DNA from: Sphaerolaimus hirsutus
Taxonomy: Eukaryota > Nematoda > Chromadorea > Monhysterida > Sphaerolaimidae
Assembly (NCBI GenBank): GCA_964036195.1
Contig: OZ038460.1
Span: forward strand, 12,899,504 to 12,963,503
Reading direction: 5' to 3'
DNA length: 64,000 bases
Shown here: in pieces, positions 27,707-38,439 of the stretch
Numbering within the stretch: position 1 is the first letter of the stretch
Layout: the number at the start of each line of letters is the position of its first letter
Notes under the pieces: model-generated
Databases searched by the model: none
Seen by the model: the letters and a program-made list of their open reading frames with translations, nothing else
What the model was told of the DNA's origin: nothing
Translations under genes and position numbers: made by a program

Positions 27707-30343
27707 TGTGAGCAAAAGTGGGTGTCCAAAAATTGTAAAATTTCAAAAATTTTAAGTGTAAATGTATATATAGTTCACTTAATGAATTTATGTAGAGGGT
27801 TGTTTACACTTCCGAGCTTACAACAATTTAAACATTTCAGTTCTACTTCGACGATGGTTTTGGGCGATTCGGTGGGCGAACGTGGCGTTGACGTTTTCGG
27901 CTACGTCGCTGCGCTACGTTGGCAACGTGGCAACGTGCATTTCCGTTTTTCCGGTGCCCCATTGTGTTATGTGTGTTTTTTCTGGCCAAGGAAAGGATTG
28001 GAGGTATTGAGGATCTGACACAAAGTTGACGCTGTGATGTAAATAGTTGTTTTTATTTGTTTAAGATTTTTTTAATTAGGTATTTTTTAAGAAAGTGAGA
28101 CAAGTGAATTGGCAACAATTTTAATTGTGACAGTTTAATTTAAAAGTAATTTTTACTAGCGGTTTGGATTGCATAACAAAGTTTCAGTTATTTTCTCTAA
28201 GTAAAAAGAGTGACGCTGCAGTTACGTGTCGTAGTGCGTGAATGGTCAGTGATAACTGAGGGCACATAGGTTGAATTTTGACTAACTCTCGTTGCATTTT
28301 TTTACGTGAGGGTCGCGGCTATTGATCTAGTATGTACTGTGCATTCCTGCATTTCCGGATTGGGAAACAAAAGTTAATTTACATGCGATTTTACAAAGGT
28401 ACACTGATTATAGAGGTGCGATGATGATTGGTGTTGAAAATGAGAGGTAATTAAAAGAATCGAGTCTAACTCGACAGGCATGATCGCATGTCTAAATGCC
28501 TACTCCCTTGGCTTGTTGTGAGAACAGCCCAGTCCGCCGATCCCATCGAAACAAGCACCCATACAGTGACAAGTGTACTTATTTTTGAGTGAGTTGAGCA
28601 GTTCGGTATTTTCGGGGTGTGGTTTTTGCACAGTGCGTATGGGATCAAAAAGCCGTGGCTGACTAATTAATATTCTGGTAGCAGAATGAGTGGTGTAGCA
28701 GCGAGAGTGGTCATTTTCGTGATAGGTGCCTTCGGTAGTTAATGGCTGTTGCGTTTCGGCATGTGGCAGTGGATTCACTTGAGTTTGTTTTTAGTTTTAA
28801 ACTTCAAAAAGTCATGCAATCTAAACATGCATTTAAGCTACAAAGATTGAAATTTATAAACTTTCAAGTTGCCAATCATTTGCATTCATATTTCTGTTAA
28901 GCGTTATACCGACTTCATATTCATTTTAACTTTAGGTTTGGTAGGGAATAGGTAAAACTCCAAAAACTCGAGTATGCTAATTTTTATTTGATTTTACGTT
29001 TGCAACTTCGTTATTTTTTTATCTACCTAATCCTAGATTGATTTTTTTGTATTTCCCTTTCCCCTAGAAAACTGATAACTTGACATTTGGATATTTAGGA
29101 ATTTATGCAAATTTCGTGGTTGATCTTTATTATACAAAGAGATGAAATAATAAGCCGCTTGTTTTTCCTGTTTTTTCCCCGAATATTTTGATAAGTGTAA
29201 AGGTGATCTGATTTGAGTGCGTATTTATTTAATCACTCTGATAGAATTTCCGCTAAGAGTCTTTAAAACGGTACCGTAATTCATTTTTTCCTTGACAGTC
29301 AGTGTGAAAGTTAGTTCCATTCGCCTTACCGGTATCCTAATCTTATCATGGATTATCCCACTTACGACATTTTTTCGTTGTGTATTAATAATACGTGTGC
29401 TTCTTACGCTTTGGATATCAACGTCATTTTCGTTTATTATACGCTCTTTTTGCTGATGGGATTACTGTTCGCGTGTTTATTTGTTTCGCTAATTGCTGTG
29501 TGTTTCCCCGTTCGTGGAGGTGGTTTTGGGATTTCGGTAGAGTTCGCTGAGTAAAATTTGAATCGCCCGCCATTTTTTTTCGCGCTAAAACAGGTTTTTA
29601 CAGTATCTCGTGTGTTTTTCCTGTTCTTTTTATTCTTGTCGCATTCGTTCATTTTCTTATTTTTCTATTTTTATCCTCGCTCTTGTTCCCAACCCGATTT
29701 TTTGGCGCGTGAATTCTTTGTGTTTTTGTGTAGTTGATCGACGTATCCTGTAAACTGACGCCGTGAATAATTTTAGGTATGCCCGTTTTAAAATTCCGTG
29801 TGTCTGTAAAGTCGTTTGTAAGCATGCTTCTCGTGGTATGTGGAAGTGTTGTCTGGACTTGGCTTATGTTGTTGCGTATAAAAGCGTACCGTAATTTAGA
29901 GTAGGGGTCGATTCAGTCGAAATTGCTTCGGTTTCATTTTCTTGGAGTTTTTTCGAAGGTTTTGTGCCGCTGGTTAGAAACTCGCTCTCAGTGTGTTCCC
30001 TGTGTTCTATCTAAATGTGTGAATTCTGAGTCTAAAAATCGCCTAAAATAAAATCTCTTCTAAAAACTTCGGACCCCTTGGTGTAAATTAGACATTCAAC
30101 TAATTGCTGGTGCGTTGATAAAAACGCCATTCGCTAAAAAGCTAACTTAATTGACGTAGCGTACACCTGTGATATTCACTTCGGTGAATTCACCATTGTG
30201 CGTTGCGAATTCAATCGGTAGTCGCTTTTCCGTTGCCTTACTTTGTCGCTCATCCAACGAGTAGGTGTGAGATCGGTAAAACTTGGCAGTTTGCCATAGT
30301 GGAATTTGGTTGAGTAAAAAGTAGCCGGTGAAAATTCATGACA
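27707..30343 (+). repeat. 3' LTR of the giant Ty3/Gypsy-like element
   Basis: Same length as the 5' LTR and apparently identical: every secondary frame has the same translation and spot comparison shows no difference. It ends TTCATGACA followed by the duplicated ATAA. Confidence 0.93.
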
Positions 30344-31366
30344 ATAAGCTGGGCAGCGTGTTTTGAAACGCCCTTTGCTTGCAAATGTTTCCCGAAACTT
30401 TCCACGCCAACAAACGCAGGCGATGGGGCAACCATGGATGTGGTTGGCCCAATGGGTTGATTAGAAGATGTGGATGCGCAGGTTGTAACAGTGGATGATC
30501 CACTGCCAGATCGAGCAGGCCCGGCCACCACCATTTCCTTGGCCAAAATGGTGTTACGAGCAGCGCGATGCCTTGTGTCTGCCGAATTTTCGCGATCACG
30601 CGGCCTAGCAAACAAAAGGGTGGGAATAAATACGGAAATTGCTCGGACCAATTTAAAGTAAATGCATCAAAGGCAAAAGCCTCTGGATCCAAATTCCAAG
30701 CTACAAATAATGGCAATTTTTTGTTGTGGCGACTTGCAAACAAATCAATAGTCGCCGGTCCCAATTTTCTATTTAATTCATCAAAAATGACCTGATCAAG
30801 CTCCCAATCATAAGGTTGAACTTGAACGCGACTAGCCGCATCGGCTTCGACATTTAAACGACCGGTAACATGTTGCGCCGTCAAAATAATAGAGTGTTCC
30901 ACACACCAGAACCAAATTTGAATGGCCAAACGTGCCATTTCACGATTTTGTGTGCCCCCCGCCCCCCCCCCGCTTATTAATGTAAGCGACAACACTTTTG
31001 TTGTCCGATTCAATCAAAATCGAAATATTTTTTCTGTCTTTGGCGAAAACTTCGATGCCATACCAAATGCCCAGTAATTCTAAATGATTGATGTGTAATT
31101 TGCGCTCGGAAGCAGACCAAAATCCCGAAATTGACTGCTTCTCACAGACCGCTCCCCACGCTTTCAGGGAAGCATCTGTAGTGATAACAAAGCATCAGGT
31201 GCTTTTTCAACTATATCGCGGCCATCCCAAGACTGAATGGCTGAGCATCAAGCGGCCAATTCAGCACGGGGGGCTTCATCAGAAATTTCTATGGTTGCAT
31301 CATACGAACCACGTTGAAGCAAACCGTCAATCATGCAAAACTGAAGTTCACGGAAAGAAGAAGCAC
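30344..31366 (-). pseudogene. DIRS-like RNase H and C-terminal polyprotein remnant
   Basis: Reading leftward on the minus strand, pieces in changing frames give an RNase H of the DIRS/Ngaro type: TTDASLKAWGAV, then HINHLELLGIW, then SDNKSVVAYINK, and after a G/C homopolymer near 30957-30972 QHVTGRLNVEADAASR. A DIRS-typical LLVTPFWPRKWWWPGLL segment follows. The reading frame changes near 31185 and at the homopolymer, and a stop interrupts the upstream part, so this copy is dead. The frame continues into the LTR only by chance. With the recombinase fragment at 11.9-12.4 kb it forms one element split by the giant retrotransposon. Confidence 0.75.
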
Positions 31367-31785
31367 CAGGGGTCTCCTAGGGGGGGGGCTGGGGGGGGCT
31401 GCCCCCCCCCCCAAATCGGCCAGCTATCTATCTATTCCGGAGGCCGCTCAGCTATATATCTTTCCCGAGCAAAATTTTTGGCTACTACCCCCAAAGACCC
31501 CCCCCCAAATCGCTCAGCTATCTATCTATCTGGAGTGGTTTTTGAGAAATTTTGCTCCAATTTTCGCTCAAAATCACTAATTTTCGCACCTTTTTATAGC
31601 TTTTCACCTTCAAAATCGTGCTTTCCGGCTAGGTATATACATGGTTATATACCTATTTTTAGCCATTTTATACCTACTTTCGGCTACTTTTAACTGCTTA
31701 TTAGCGATTTTTCCCCTTTCTGCCTTCTTCACCTTGAAAAAGCCTATATATTGTGCCCCCGCCAGCCCCCCCCATATTATACTTA
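31367..31785. mobile_element. CAGGGGTCTCC repeat (hAT-like), truncated copy
   Basis: The left end reads CAGGGGTCTCC, a hAT-type terminus. G/C homopolymer runs and repeated CAGCTATCTATCTAT words follow, then a conserved block TCAAAATCACTAATTTTCGC. No matching right end is seen; similarity fades into C-rich sequence. It interrupts the upstream part of the DIRS relic. Relatives lie at 35.5, 46.6 and 56.9 kb. Confidence 0.55.
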
Positions 31786-32084
31786 TAATATTAAGTAATA
31801 AGTATACTTATTGACGTTACATATTGAATCATCGATATAGAATACACACATGTGTGGTCTTGGTGAAATTGATATTTAGCATTCTTTCAGCAAAGTGGTA
31901 AGTAAAACCTGGAACATCAGTGTAATTGTACACATTTTTTCAAGACTGTCAACCAACTGTTGGTGTTTCTCATCTGGGGGCAGTCCCAGATTCTGTAAAG
32001 TATAAAGTAAAGTGTGAAATGTAATGTCAAATGTGAAGTAAAGTGAAAATTGTTATGACAAATGTAAACTAAAGTGTCAATTGC

Positions 32085-32210
32085 ATATCCAATTTTTTTT
32101 GGTATCCAGATCTTATGTTTTTGTATCCCAATGTTATTATATACATAATATTTGGATACAAAAACATACGATCTTAATAGAAAAAAATAAAAGTTGGATA
32201 CACCATTGAG
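32085..32210. repeat. AT-rich hairpin within the foldback repeat
   Basis: TATCCAATTTTTTTTGGTAT and ATGTTTTTGTATCC on the left arm pair with GGATACAAAAACAT and AAGTTGGATA on the right arm around a TATTATATACATAATA centre. It is probably a tiny MITE or a local inverted duplication. Confidence 0.5.
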
Positions 32211-32262
32211 ACGTTACTTTATATTTGACACTTTGCATGACAATTGACACTTTACTTTACAT

Positions 32263-32936
32263 TAGAGTTGCGAAAGCATATTTACGCTTACCCGAAATTC
32301 CCGGGTAAATGGGTATTTATACTTACGCTTACGCTTTCATAAAATACCCGTACGCTTTTTTACGCTTTCCCAGCCAAAATACCCAGGTACAAAAAGCGTA
32401 AAAAAGCTTTTCACACAGTTAAGTTTTACGCCTTTGAAAAAGCGTAAAACCACAAAAAAGAGTGACCGAGACTACGTACCAAAAAAAAGACTGCGTGTGT
32501 GCAGTAATTCACTGGAAATAGTAGCATATGTACAAAGTGTGTCGCGATATGAATGTTAATACTGTGTCATCGATCAAAATCGTAGTTTCAGATTAGAAAT
32601 TTTGTCGCTGAAAATGGATCACGACGACGATTTTATCGCCGTCGACAGCACTAACTCCACGTTAGAAGATGAGGATGACATAAGTGTTGCTGCCGATGAA
32701 TAACGAAACAAAATATGAGGGCAAACTATACTAAGTGGACATCTGTGAGGGCTTGATTAGGAAAGAATTCACCGAGCAAAAAGCCTCTAAAATTTTTTTA
32801 CGCTTACGCTTTTATTTACGCTTTCCTAGGTATTTGAAAAATACCTTACGCTTTCAGTATCCATACTCAAGATTTGGAAAGTGTATTTACGCTTACGCTA
32901 ACGCTTTACAAAAATACCGGTATTTGAACAACTCTG
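32263..32936. mobile_element. hAT-like MITE, CAGAGTTG family, copy 1
   Basis: Ends TAGAGTTGCG and CAACTCTG (first base changed) are flanked by a perfect 8-bp duplication, CTTTACAT (32255-32262 and 32937-32944). The subterminal parts are arrays of TTTACGCTTACGCT and ACCCGGGTA words. It is the same family as the element at 38.86 kb. Confidence 0.85.
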
Positions 32937-33374
32937 CTTTACATTTGACACTTTGCATCATGATTGCTACGTTACTTTCATCTGTCATGACAACTAACAC
33001 TTTACTTTTCATTTTTCATGACAATTGACACTTTGCATGACATATGACTCTTTACTTTGACTTTACAGGGTCTGGGATTGGCGCCAGGACAGGATAGATT
33101 GCGATCTCGAATGGATGATATTTATTATTAGTGATGTGATTTGACAGTGTATAAAATCACCGCATAATTTCATCAAGTGTAAGAAAACAAAACAACCTTG
33201 CCAAAGCACAAATGAAACAAAAAGCTGCCTTGTAGTCAAAAATAGTGAAATCTACCATAAATCCTCAATTAACTACCCAGGGGACAAAGTCCCCACACTT
33301 TTTGACTGGGGAGTTATTCGAAGGAACGAGTTATTTTTTTCATCAGAATATTAAGTAAAGTGCATGATCAATGT

Positions 33375-33930
33375 TAGGGTTGGAAAAAACGTTTTTTTAT
33401 AAAATGTTTTTAAATAAATAAACCATTTTTTCAAAAGTTTGCAAATATGGTTATGAGTCGACATATATTTACAGGTATGTCAGATATGTGGTAGTACTTT
33501 GTGATGTCATATGTAGCCATAGAATTGCTGTGGAGCAATGGCCCATGGGATATCATTATATTAAAATTGTGATTTGTGTCAAAAATATCCATTTATATGT
33601 TGACTCATAACATATATCACCTTTTGTCAAATGTTCGTGACTTTGGGTGATGTTCGGCATGGAATAGTGCTTGAATAAGGTTATAAGAGAAGGCTAATAC
33701 ATTGACAGTGATGTTTCACTCAGTAGAAGTGTGTGTGAGCACATTGGCTGGATTTTATATACGACACTCACATATTGCAGCTTATTATTACACAATAGCA
33801 TGGACGTTTCACAAAAGTTTGGAAGGTTTTACACTACAAATGCCTCAAAACCAATGAAAACAACCACCAATGTGTAAACACGGCGGACATGAAAGGAGTA
33901 AACCTTTGAAAAAAACTCCAGCCATCACTA
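33375..33930. mobile_element. hAT-like element, TAGGG..AAAACG family, copy 1
   Basis: The left end TAGGGTTGGAAAAAACG and right end CCAGCCATCACTA match those of the 37.95-kb element, as do internal words (GTGGTAGTACTTT, ATAGAATTGCTGTGGAG). The putative 8-bp duplications ATCAATGT/ATCTACAT agree only partly, so this is an old insertion. Non-coding. Confidence 0.55.
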
Positions 33931-33939
33931 ATCTACATA

Positions 33940-34307
33940 CCGTATTTCTTCTAATAGAACGGCATACCTCCAATAGAACGGCACCCCCAATAGAACGGCA
34001 GGTAGAAATTACGTTGGAAGTGTGCCAGAACACACAAATTTAAAAAAATGGGTGGTGAGAACATCCAAGGTGTTCAGAACTATGATTTAGGGTTACTTTC
34101 AAATGTTGGTATTGTTTGAATTGATGCTCTGATAGTAAAATGTAGTTTATTTTTCTTTAAAAACACTATGTTTAAATGAAAAATGTCTGAAAAATATCGG
34201 TGAAAAAATAGAACGGCAGCCTCCAATAGAACGGCATCTCTAATAGAACGGCAGGTAAAAGTTGACGGAAAAAATAGAACGGCGCTCTTCTATTAGAAGA
34301 AATACGG
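33940..34307. mobile_element. TA-flanked CCGTATTTC MITE with AATAGAACGGC arrays
   Basis: Inverted ends CCGTATTTCTTCTAATAGAA are bounded by TA on both sides. Inside, AATAGAACGGC recurs about eight times in subterminal clusters, probable transposase-binding repeats. The 368-bp unit is a relative of the 2.58-kb MITE with a different interior. Confidence 0.75.
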
Positions 34308-34309
34308 TA

Positions 34310-35190
34310 TTGTATGAATGGGGTTAAATTAGTTCCATAAACCAGTAAGTGAGAATACAAATTCCGTAATTAATCCAATGGAATCAATGCTAGTGAACAT
34401 CAGCTGCAAAAGAATACATGCTTTTAAAGAGAAAGTCTTTACGACCCATCCATCAGAGGGGCTGTTCGAGGGTGGTTATTTTTGCTCCTAATAGGGGAAG
34501 TTATTCGAATGGGGGTGGCCGAAGGAGACTTGTTTTAAGATATACGGGTATCTAAAATGCATTTTTCGTTAAATATGTGGAGTGAATATAAATATTAAGA
34601 TATATTGAAATATTATTATATAGAAGTATTTAAATAAATAGAAGGGCGGGTCTCCAACAGATGGTACTCTGTTATGACTTTATTTGGGGCAGGAATAAAT
34701 TGTCATTTTATGAATCTTCTGTAGATTGGCGCTTTCTATTCAAAAATACGGTAGCAGCGTTTGAAAACATGGCGCACGCCATACTGATTGCAGATACCTA
34801 GGCGATTTTTCAAAATAAATATTCCACAATTTAATACAGTTTAATATATTTAAAATAGGTAAATTCTTAAATAACCACTTGAATAACCCTCTTGATTACT
34901 AAGTAAACCTATACGTAACTATAACTTTATTTACCAGTGTAACTTACCTGCAGGAAAAAAAACCCTCCTGTTTGGATAACTCCATATGTAATGAGCGTGG
35001 TATATATGCGAAAATCCATACAAGTGGTAAAACAGCCAGTACATCGAGCGGATGACGGAATCAAGCTGCATCCAGATGACAATGATTCAAAGTCACTACG
35101 AGCTATGGCAAATGATGTTTTATTCATAAATATAATGTATTTATAACAAAAATTATTGGCACAATACCCACTCAAATAGTCCCGTCTCCG
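34310..35190. other. Interval without a recognised gene
   Basis: It includes degraded TTATTCGAA-type pieces of the CCGTATTTC family near 34460-34560. No convincing coding sequence. Confidence 0.3.
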
Positions 35191-35629
35191 GCCTAGGGTT
35201 AGGAATTTGAAAATATTCGGGTATTCACTATTTGGTATCGGTTCCAAAAAGTTCGGGTCGGGTAACGGGTCACGGTTCCAAAATTTTAGCATGAATCGGG
35301 TTCAGGTTCGGGTATTGATGTCGGACATCGAATTGGGGTTTCAGGTTAGACTGTTGGGTATTGGGTGATAGAATTCTTAGGTATCAGGTAAATGAACTGT
35401 CAGGCATTGGGTAATAAAATCATCTGGTACTGGATAAAACCAACAACAATACATCATGGCATACATAGTGTAGCTATCACAAGCAAGAGTTTACTTTGGG
35501 GGTGGCTGGGGGGAGCTGCCCCCCCTCCAAATCCGCCAGCTATCTATCTATCTCAGAGGCTGCTCAGCTATCTAAATATCTATCCTGAGGCAATAATTTG
35601 AGCTACTACCCCTGAGCCCCCCCCAAATC

Positions 35630-35771
35630 GGTTGACACCCATTGTGGCCGCGACATTGTGGCCGCGGACGTTGTGGCCGCGCCGTTCTGGCCGCGGGACA
35701 CGAAGGCCGCGGACAGAACGGCACGGCCCCAACGTCCGCGGCCACAATGTCGCGGCCACAATGGGCTCATA
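35630..35771. mobile_element. GC-rich foldback MITE built of GTGGCCGCG units
   Basis: The left arm CCATTGTGGCCGCGACATTG continues with further GTGGCCGCG repeats and is mirrored on the right, giving a hairpin of about 60-bp arms and a loop of about 10 bp. The host CCCCCCAAATC appears on both sides (35619-35629 and 35772-35782), suggesting a 9-11-bp duplication, Mutator-like in size. No coding capacity. Confidence 0.6.
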
Positions 35772-36047
35772 CCCCCCAAATCACTCAGCTACTTACCTAT
35801 CTGGAGCAAATTTTGAGAAATTTTGTTCCAATTTTCGCTCAAAATCATTAATTTTCATACCATTTTATAGTTTTTCACCTTCAAACTCGTAGCTTTTGCC
35901 TATACACATGTTTTCAGCCAATTCGGGCAACTTTTAACCAGTTTTTTTTTGGCAATTTGTTTCCTTTCTGCCTTCTATGCATTGAAAAGCCTAGATATTT
36001 GGCCCCTGCGAGCCCCCCCCCCCCCCGAAAATTTTTTCAGTTGCCTA

Positions 36048-37088
36048 CAACGATGGAAAAAACACACATATAAAACACAGAAACTCATTGTGTTTCTGTG
36101 TTTTTGTTTAACACAGAAACATGGAAACTCAGCAATTTTGAAAAACATGGAAACTCAAATGAGTTTTTTTCAGTGAACATGGAAACACAGAAACACAGAA
36201 AATACGGAAATGTTTTTTGAGTTTTTTTTTCAGGCATGATTTGAACTGAACAATGTGAGTATTTGCAAAGGTACATAATGTATGTGTTTATAGTATTTTA
36301 ATATTTATTTACATGAGTTAGTTAATCAGGCTCTCGATAAACATGTTTCTGATGAGCTGAAATGATTTTTGCAAAAAGAAATGATGATTTGATGAAGAAA
36401 AAAGATTTTGCTGCTGTCAAGTTTTGGTGTGGTTTTGGTGACAAGGCGGTGTACTTAGCATGCCAGTGTCCACTGGCAGTGTGGAGCATCCCTTTAGCCA
36501 GTGCCCAGTGATATTCGGTGCTAGGCATCTCCGTATGAACCCATTTTCTCTTGAACATGATTTTTTGTTGAAATTTAATATGAAATGTTTTGGGACGGGT
36601 AACTAGTTCAGATACGTTGAAGGCTTCAACAGATGTGCATGTTCAAGTATAGATGCAGTTTAACTCATACAGTACAACATACAGTGCACATCCATTGAAG
36701 TATTTTATCATACAGTGTGAATTGTCATTTTTTTGACATTTTTTATGCTTTGTTTTATGCTGTGGAGTGGATATGCTTATTTTTTGATTTTGTGGACTGT
36801 TGTGGACATTTTTGTGGACTTTTTGACACATGATTGAATATGCAGATGCTCAATACGTGGAACATCTATATCAGCAAAACCTGAACTTGAGTTTTTACAA
36901 AAAAAACTTGAGTTTTTACCAAAAAAACTTGAGTTTTTACAAGAAAACTTGAGTTTTTTAAAAAAACACAGAAATAAAACACGGAAACTCAAGTTTTTTC
37001 ATGAAAAAAAACTCAAAACACAGGTATTCATTTTTGAAAAACTCAAAACACAGAAAGTGTTTTTTATTTGAGAACTTACCCATCGTTG
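36048..37088. mobile_element. hAT-like element, CAACGATGG ends
   Basis: Nine-bp inverted ends CAACGATGG are flanked by a perfect 8-bp duplication, GTTGCCTA (36040-36047 and 37089-37096). Subterminal arrays are GAAACACAGAAAC-type on the left and AACTTGAGTTTTTAC-type on the right. No transposase frame; non-autonomous. Confidence 0.86.
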
Positions 37089-37599
37089 GTTGCCTATCCC
37101 TCCGGAGGAGCGATTTGCTACCTATCCAGCCCTGTGAGGGCCAAAATCTTGGAGACCCCTGAACACAAGACATGAAAACTTTCAAAGGAGGGCATATTTC
37201 TGGCAGTACCGGACATGCATGCAAGTTTGTGGCAGTGGCTGCCAACTGTCTTGCATCATAGGTGAGATTTGTGTGTAGTATGATATCAATGTTTCTATTT
37301 TCTGAAGTATTTAAATTTTTCCATTTTGAAATTTTGAAACCATGGTAAAAGAGCCACATTTCAATGAATCTAGCAATTGTCTGTTGTCCCAATTTGAATT
37401 ATCTATTTAAGGTGTATATGAATGTCAGAAGCTGTACCAATTACAGAAAGTGGCTAAATAACAACTGCACAACACAACTGATAGTATTCACAACATTTGA
37501 ATGAACTGCTTGAATGATTGCACCCTGATAAATATTTGTGGGTAGTAGGACAGGTTCAGGTATAGGGTATCGGGTTTCAGTTCCAAAAATGAGCGGGTA

Positions 37600-37695
37600 T
37601 TGAGTTCGGTCGGGTCAGGTCAGGTCGGGTCAGGTCGGGTCGAGTCGGGTCGGGTCGGGTCGGGTACGGTCGGGTCGGGTCGGGTCGGGTCCCAA
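37600..37695. repeat. (TCGGG)n pentamer array
   Basis: About 17 near-tandem GGTCG/GGTCA pentamers. It is the subterminal array of the TAGGGTTGGGAA element, expanded here. Not a canonical telomere repeat. Confidence 0.7.
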
Positions 37696-37945
37696 CTGTC
37701 CAGTGCTAAAAGAACTCCAATGGGACGAATAAACTATATTTGTATGAAAATTCAAACGGCGCGGATTTGTGACAGGGCGACGAAAATGTGACAGTTTGTA
37801 ACTGACATACCTAGTATCATTTCAACAGCAAAATTATATCAACTGTGTCGAGAAAGATCAAGCAGGCAGATAGTAACGCTGTACGGAAGTAAATCAACAC
37901 ACCCCAGCCAGCTAATGAGCGCAATCCAGATTAGGGTATCAAGAT

Positions 37946-38404
37946 TAGGGATGAAAAAACGTTTTTCAAATGACCCGGTTAAAAAAAAACATTTTTAAAC
38001 CAGTTTTTTTTCAAAAGTGCCCAAATATGGTTAAAGGAACATATACAGACATATCAGACAAGTGGCAGTACTTTTGATTTCATACATAGCCTTACAATGA
38101 CTGTAGAGCCATGGGATAAAATTTTAACTGGTGACTTCTGTCAAAAATATCCATCTTATCTCAACTCGGGATGTACATATAACACCTTTTGTCAAAAAAT
38201 GGGACTAATACCAGCGATTAGAAAAATCTATTAAAAAACCGGGCAGCCTAAAAAATTGATTTTTTTCCAGCCCTATTAGCGTGCAAAAATTGCATAAACA
38301 AAAATTTTTGGTTGTTTTTTCAATGGTTTCGATGCTTGCGTATAAAAAAACAAATAGGTATGTATTTTTCTTATAAAAAGCGTTGAAAACTCCGGCCATC
38401 CCTA
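37946..38404. mobile_element. hAT-like element, TAGGGATGAAAAAACG family, copy 2
   Basis: The left end TAGGGATGAAAAAACG and right end GGCCATCCCTA recall Ac-type hAT termini. The flanks ATCAAGAT and ATCAATCA share only five leading bases. Internal words match the 33.4-kb copy. Confidence 0.6.
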
Positions 38405-38439
38405 ATCAATCATGATAGATAAATGTACTTACCTAACGT

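Larger units (their letters stand above)
12429..30343 (+). mobile_element. 17.9-kb Ty3/Gypsy-like LTR retrotransposon encoding an SF1 helicase
   Basis: Two 2637-bp direct repeats enclose gag, pol and a third large frame, all on the plus strand. The ends are TG...CA and the host site ATAA is duplicated (12425-12428 and 30344-30347). The order protease, RT, RNase H, integrase with a GPY/F module is the Ty3/Gypsy order. The LTR copies look identical and their minor frames translate identically, so insertion was recent. It sits inside a decayed DIRS-like element. No envelope gene is seen; a UPF1-like helicase occupies the third position. The only coding defect found is a one-base frame change within RT. 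Confidence 0.93.
31976..33092. repeat. Foldback repeat (GGCAGTCCCAGA ends) with nested inserts
   Basis: GGGCAGTCCCAGATTCTGTAA on the left is mirrored by TTACAGGGTCTGGGATTGGC on the right. The arms are composed of repeated AAAGTGTCAAATGTAAAGT-type words. A small hairpin and a 674-bp hAT-like element are inserted in it. Related foldbacks occur near 48.6 and 57.1 kb. Confidence 0.5.
35484..37161. mobile_element. CAGGGGTCTCC-family hAT-like element with nested inserts
   Basis: The right end is TTGGAGACCCCTG and the left end a diverged CAAGAGTTTAC. The flanking 8-mers ATCACAAG and AACACAAG differ at one base. The interior has the same CAGCTATCTATCTATC, C-run and TCAAAATCATTAATTTTC blocks as the 31.4-kb copy. 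It hosts a GC-rich foldback and a 1041-bp hAT element; without them it would be about 0.5 kb. Confidence 0.68.
35194..37695. mobile_element. TAGGGTTGGGAA-family hAT-like element, split by insertions
   Basis: It starts TAGGGTTAGGAA and contains GGTTCGGGTATTG-type subterminal repeats; the right side is a (TCGGG)n-like array ending GGGTCCCAAC. The left part is homologous, in opposite orientation, to the right part of the 41.7-kb element (shared TAGTGTAGCTATCACAAG). A CAGGGGTCTCC-type element has inserted into it. Its own target duplication is not recognisable. Confidence 0.5.

Noticed and set aside
12429..30343. The 2.6-kb duplication as an assembly artefact or segmental duplication
   Set aside because: TG...CA ends, a 4-bp duplication of host sequence, a primer site just inside the left copy and gag-pol between them are exactly what two LTRs predict.
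37600..37695. Telomere-like repeat
   Set aside because: The unit is TCGGG with many variants and belongs to the subterminal array of a transposon also present at 41.7 kb.
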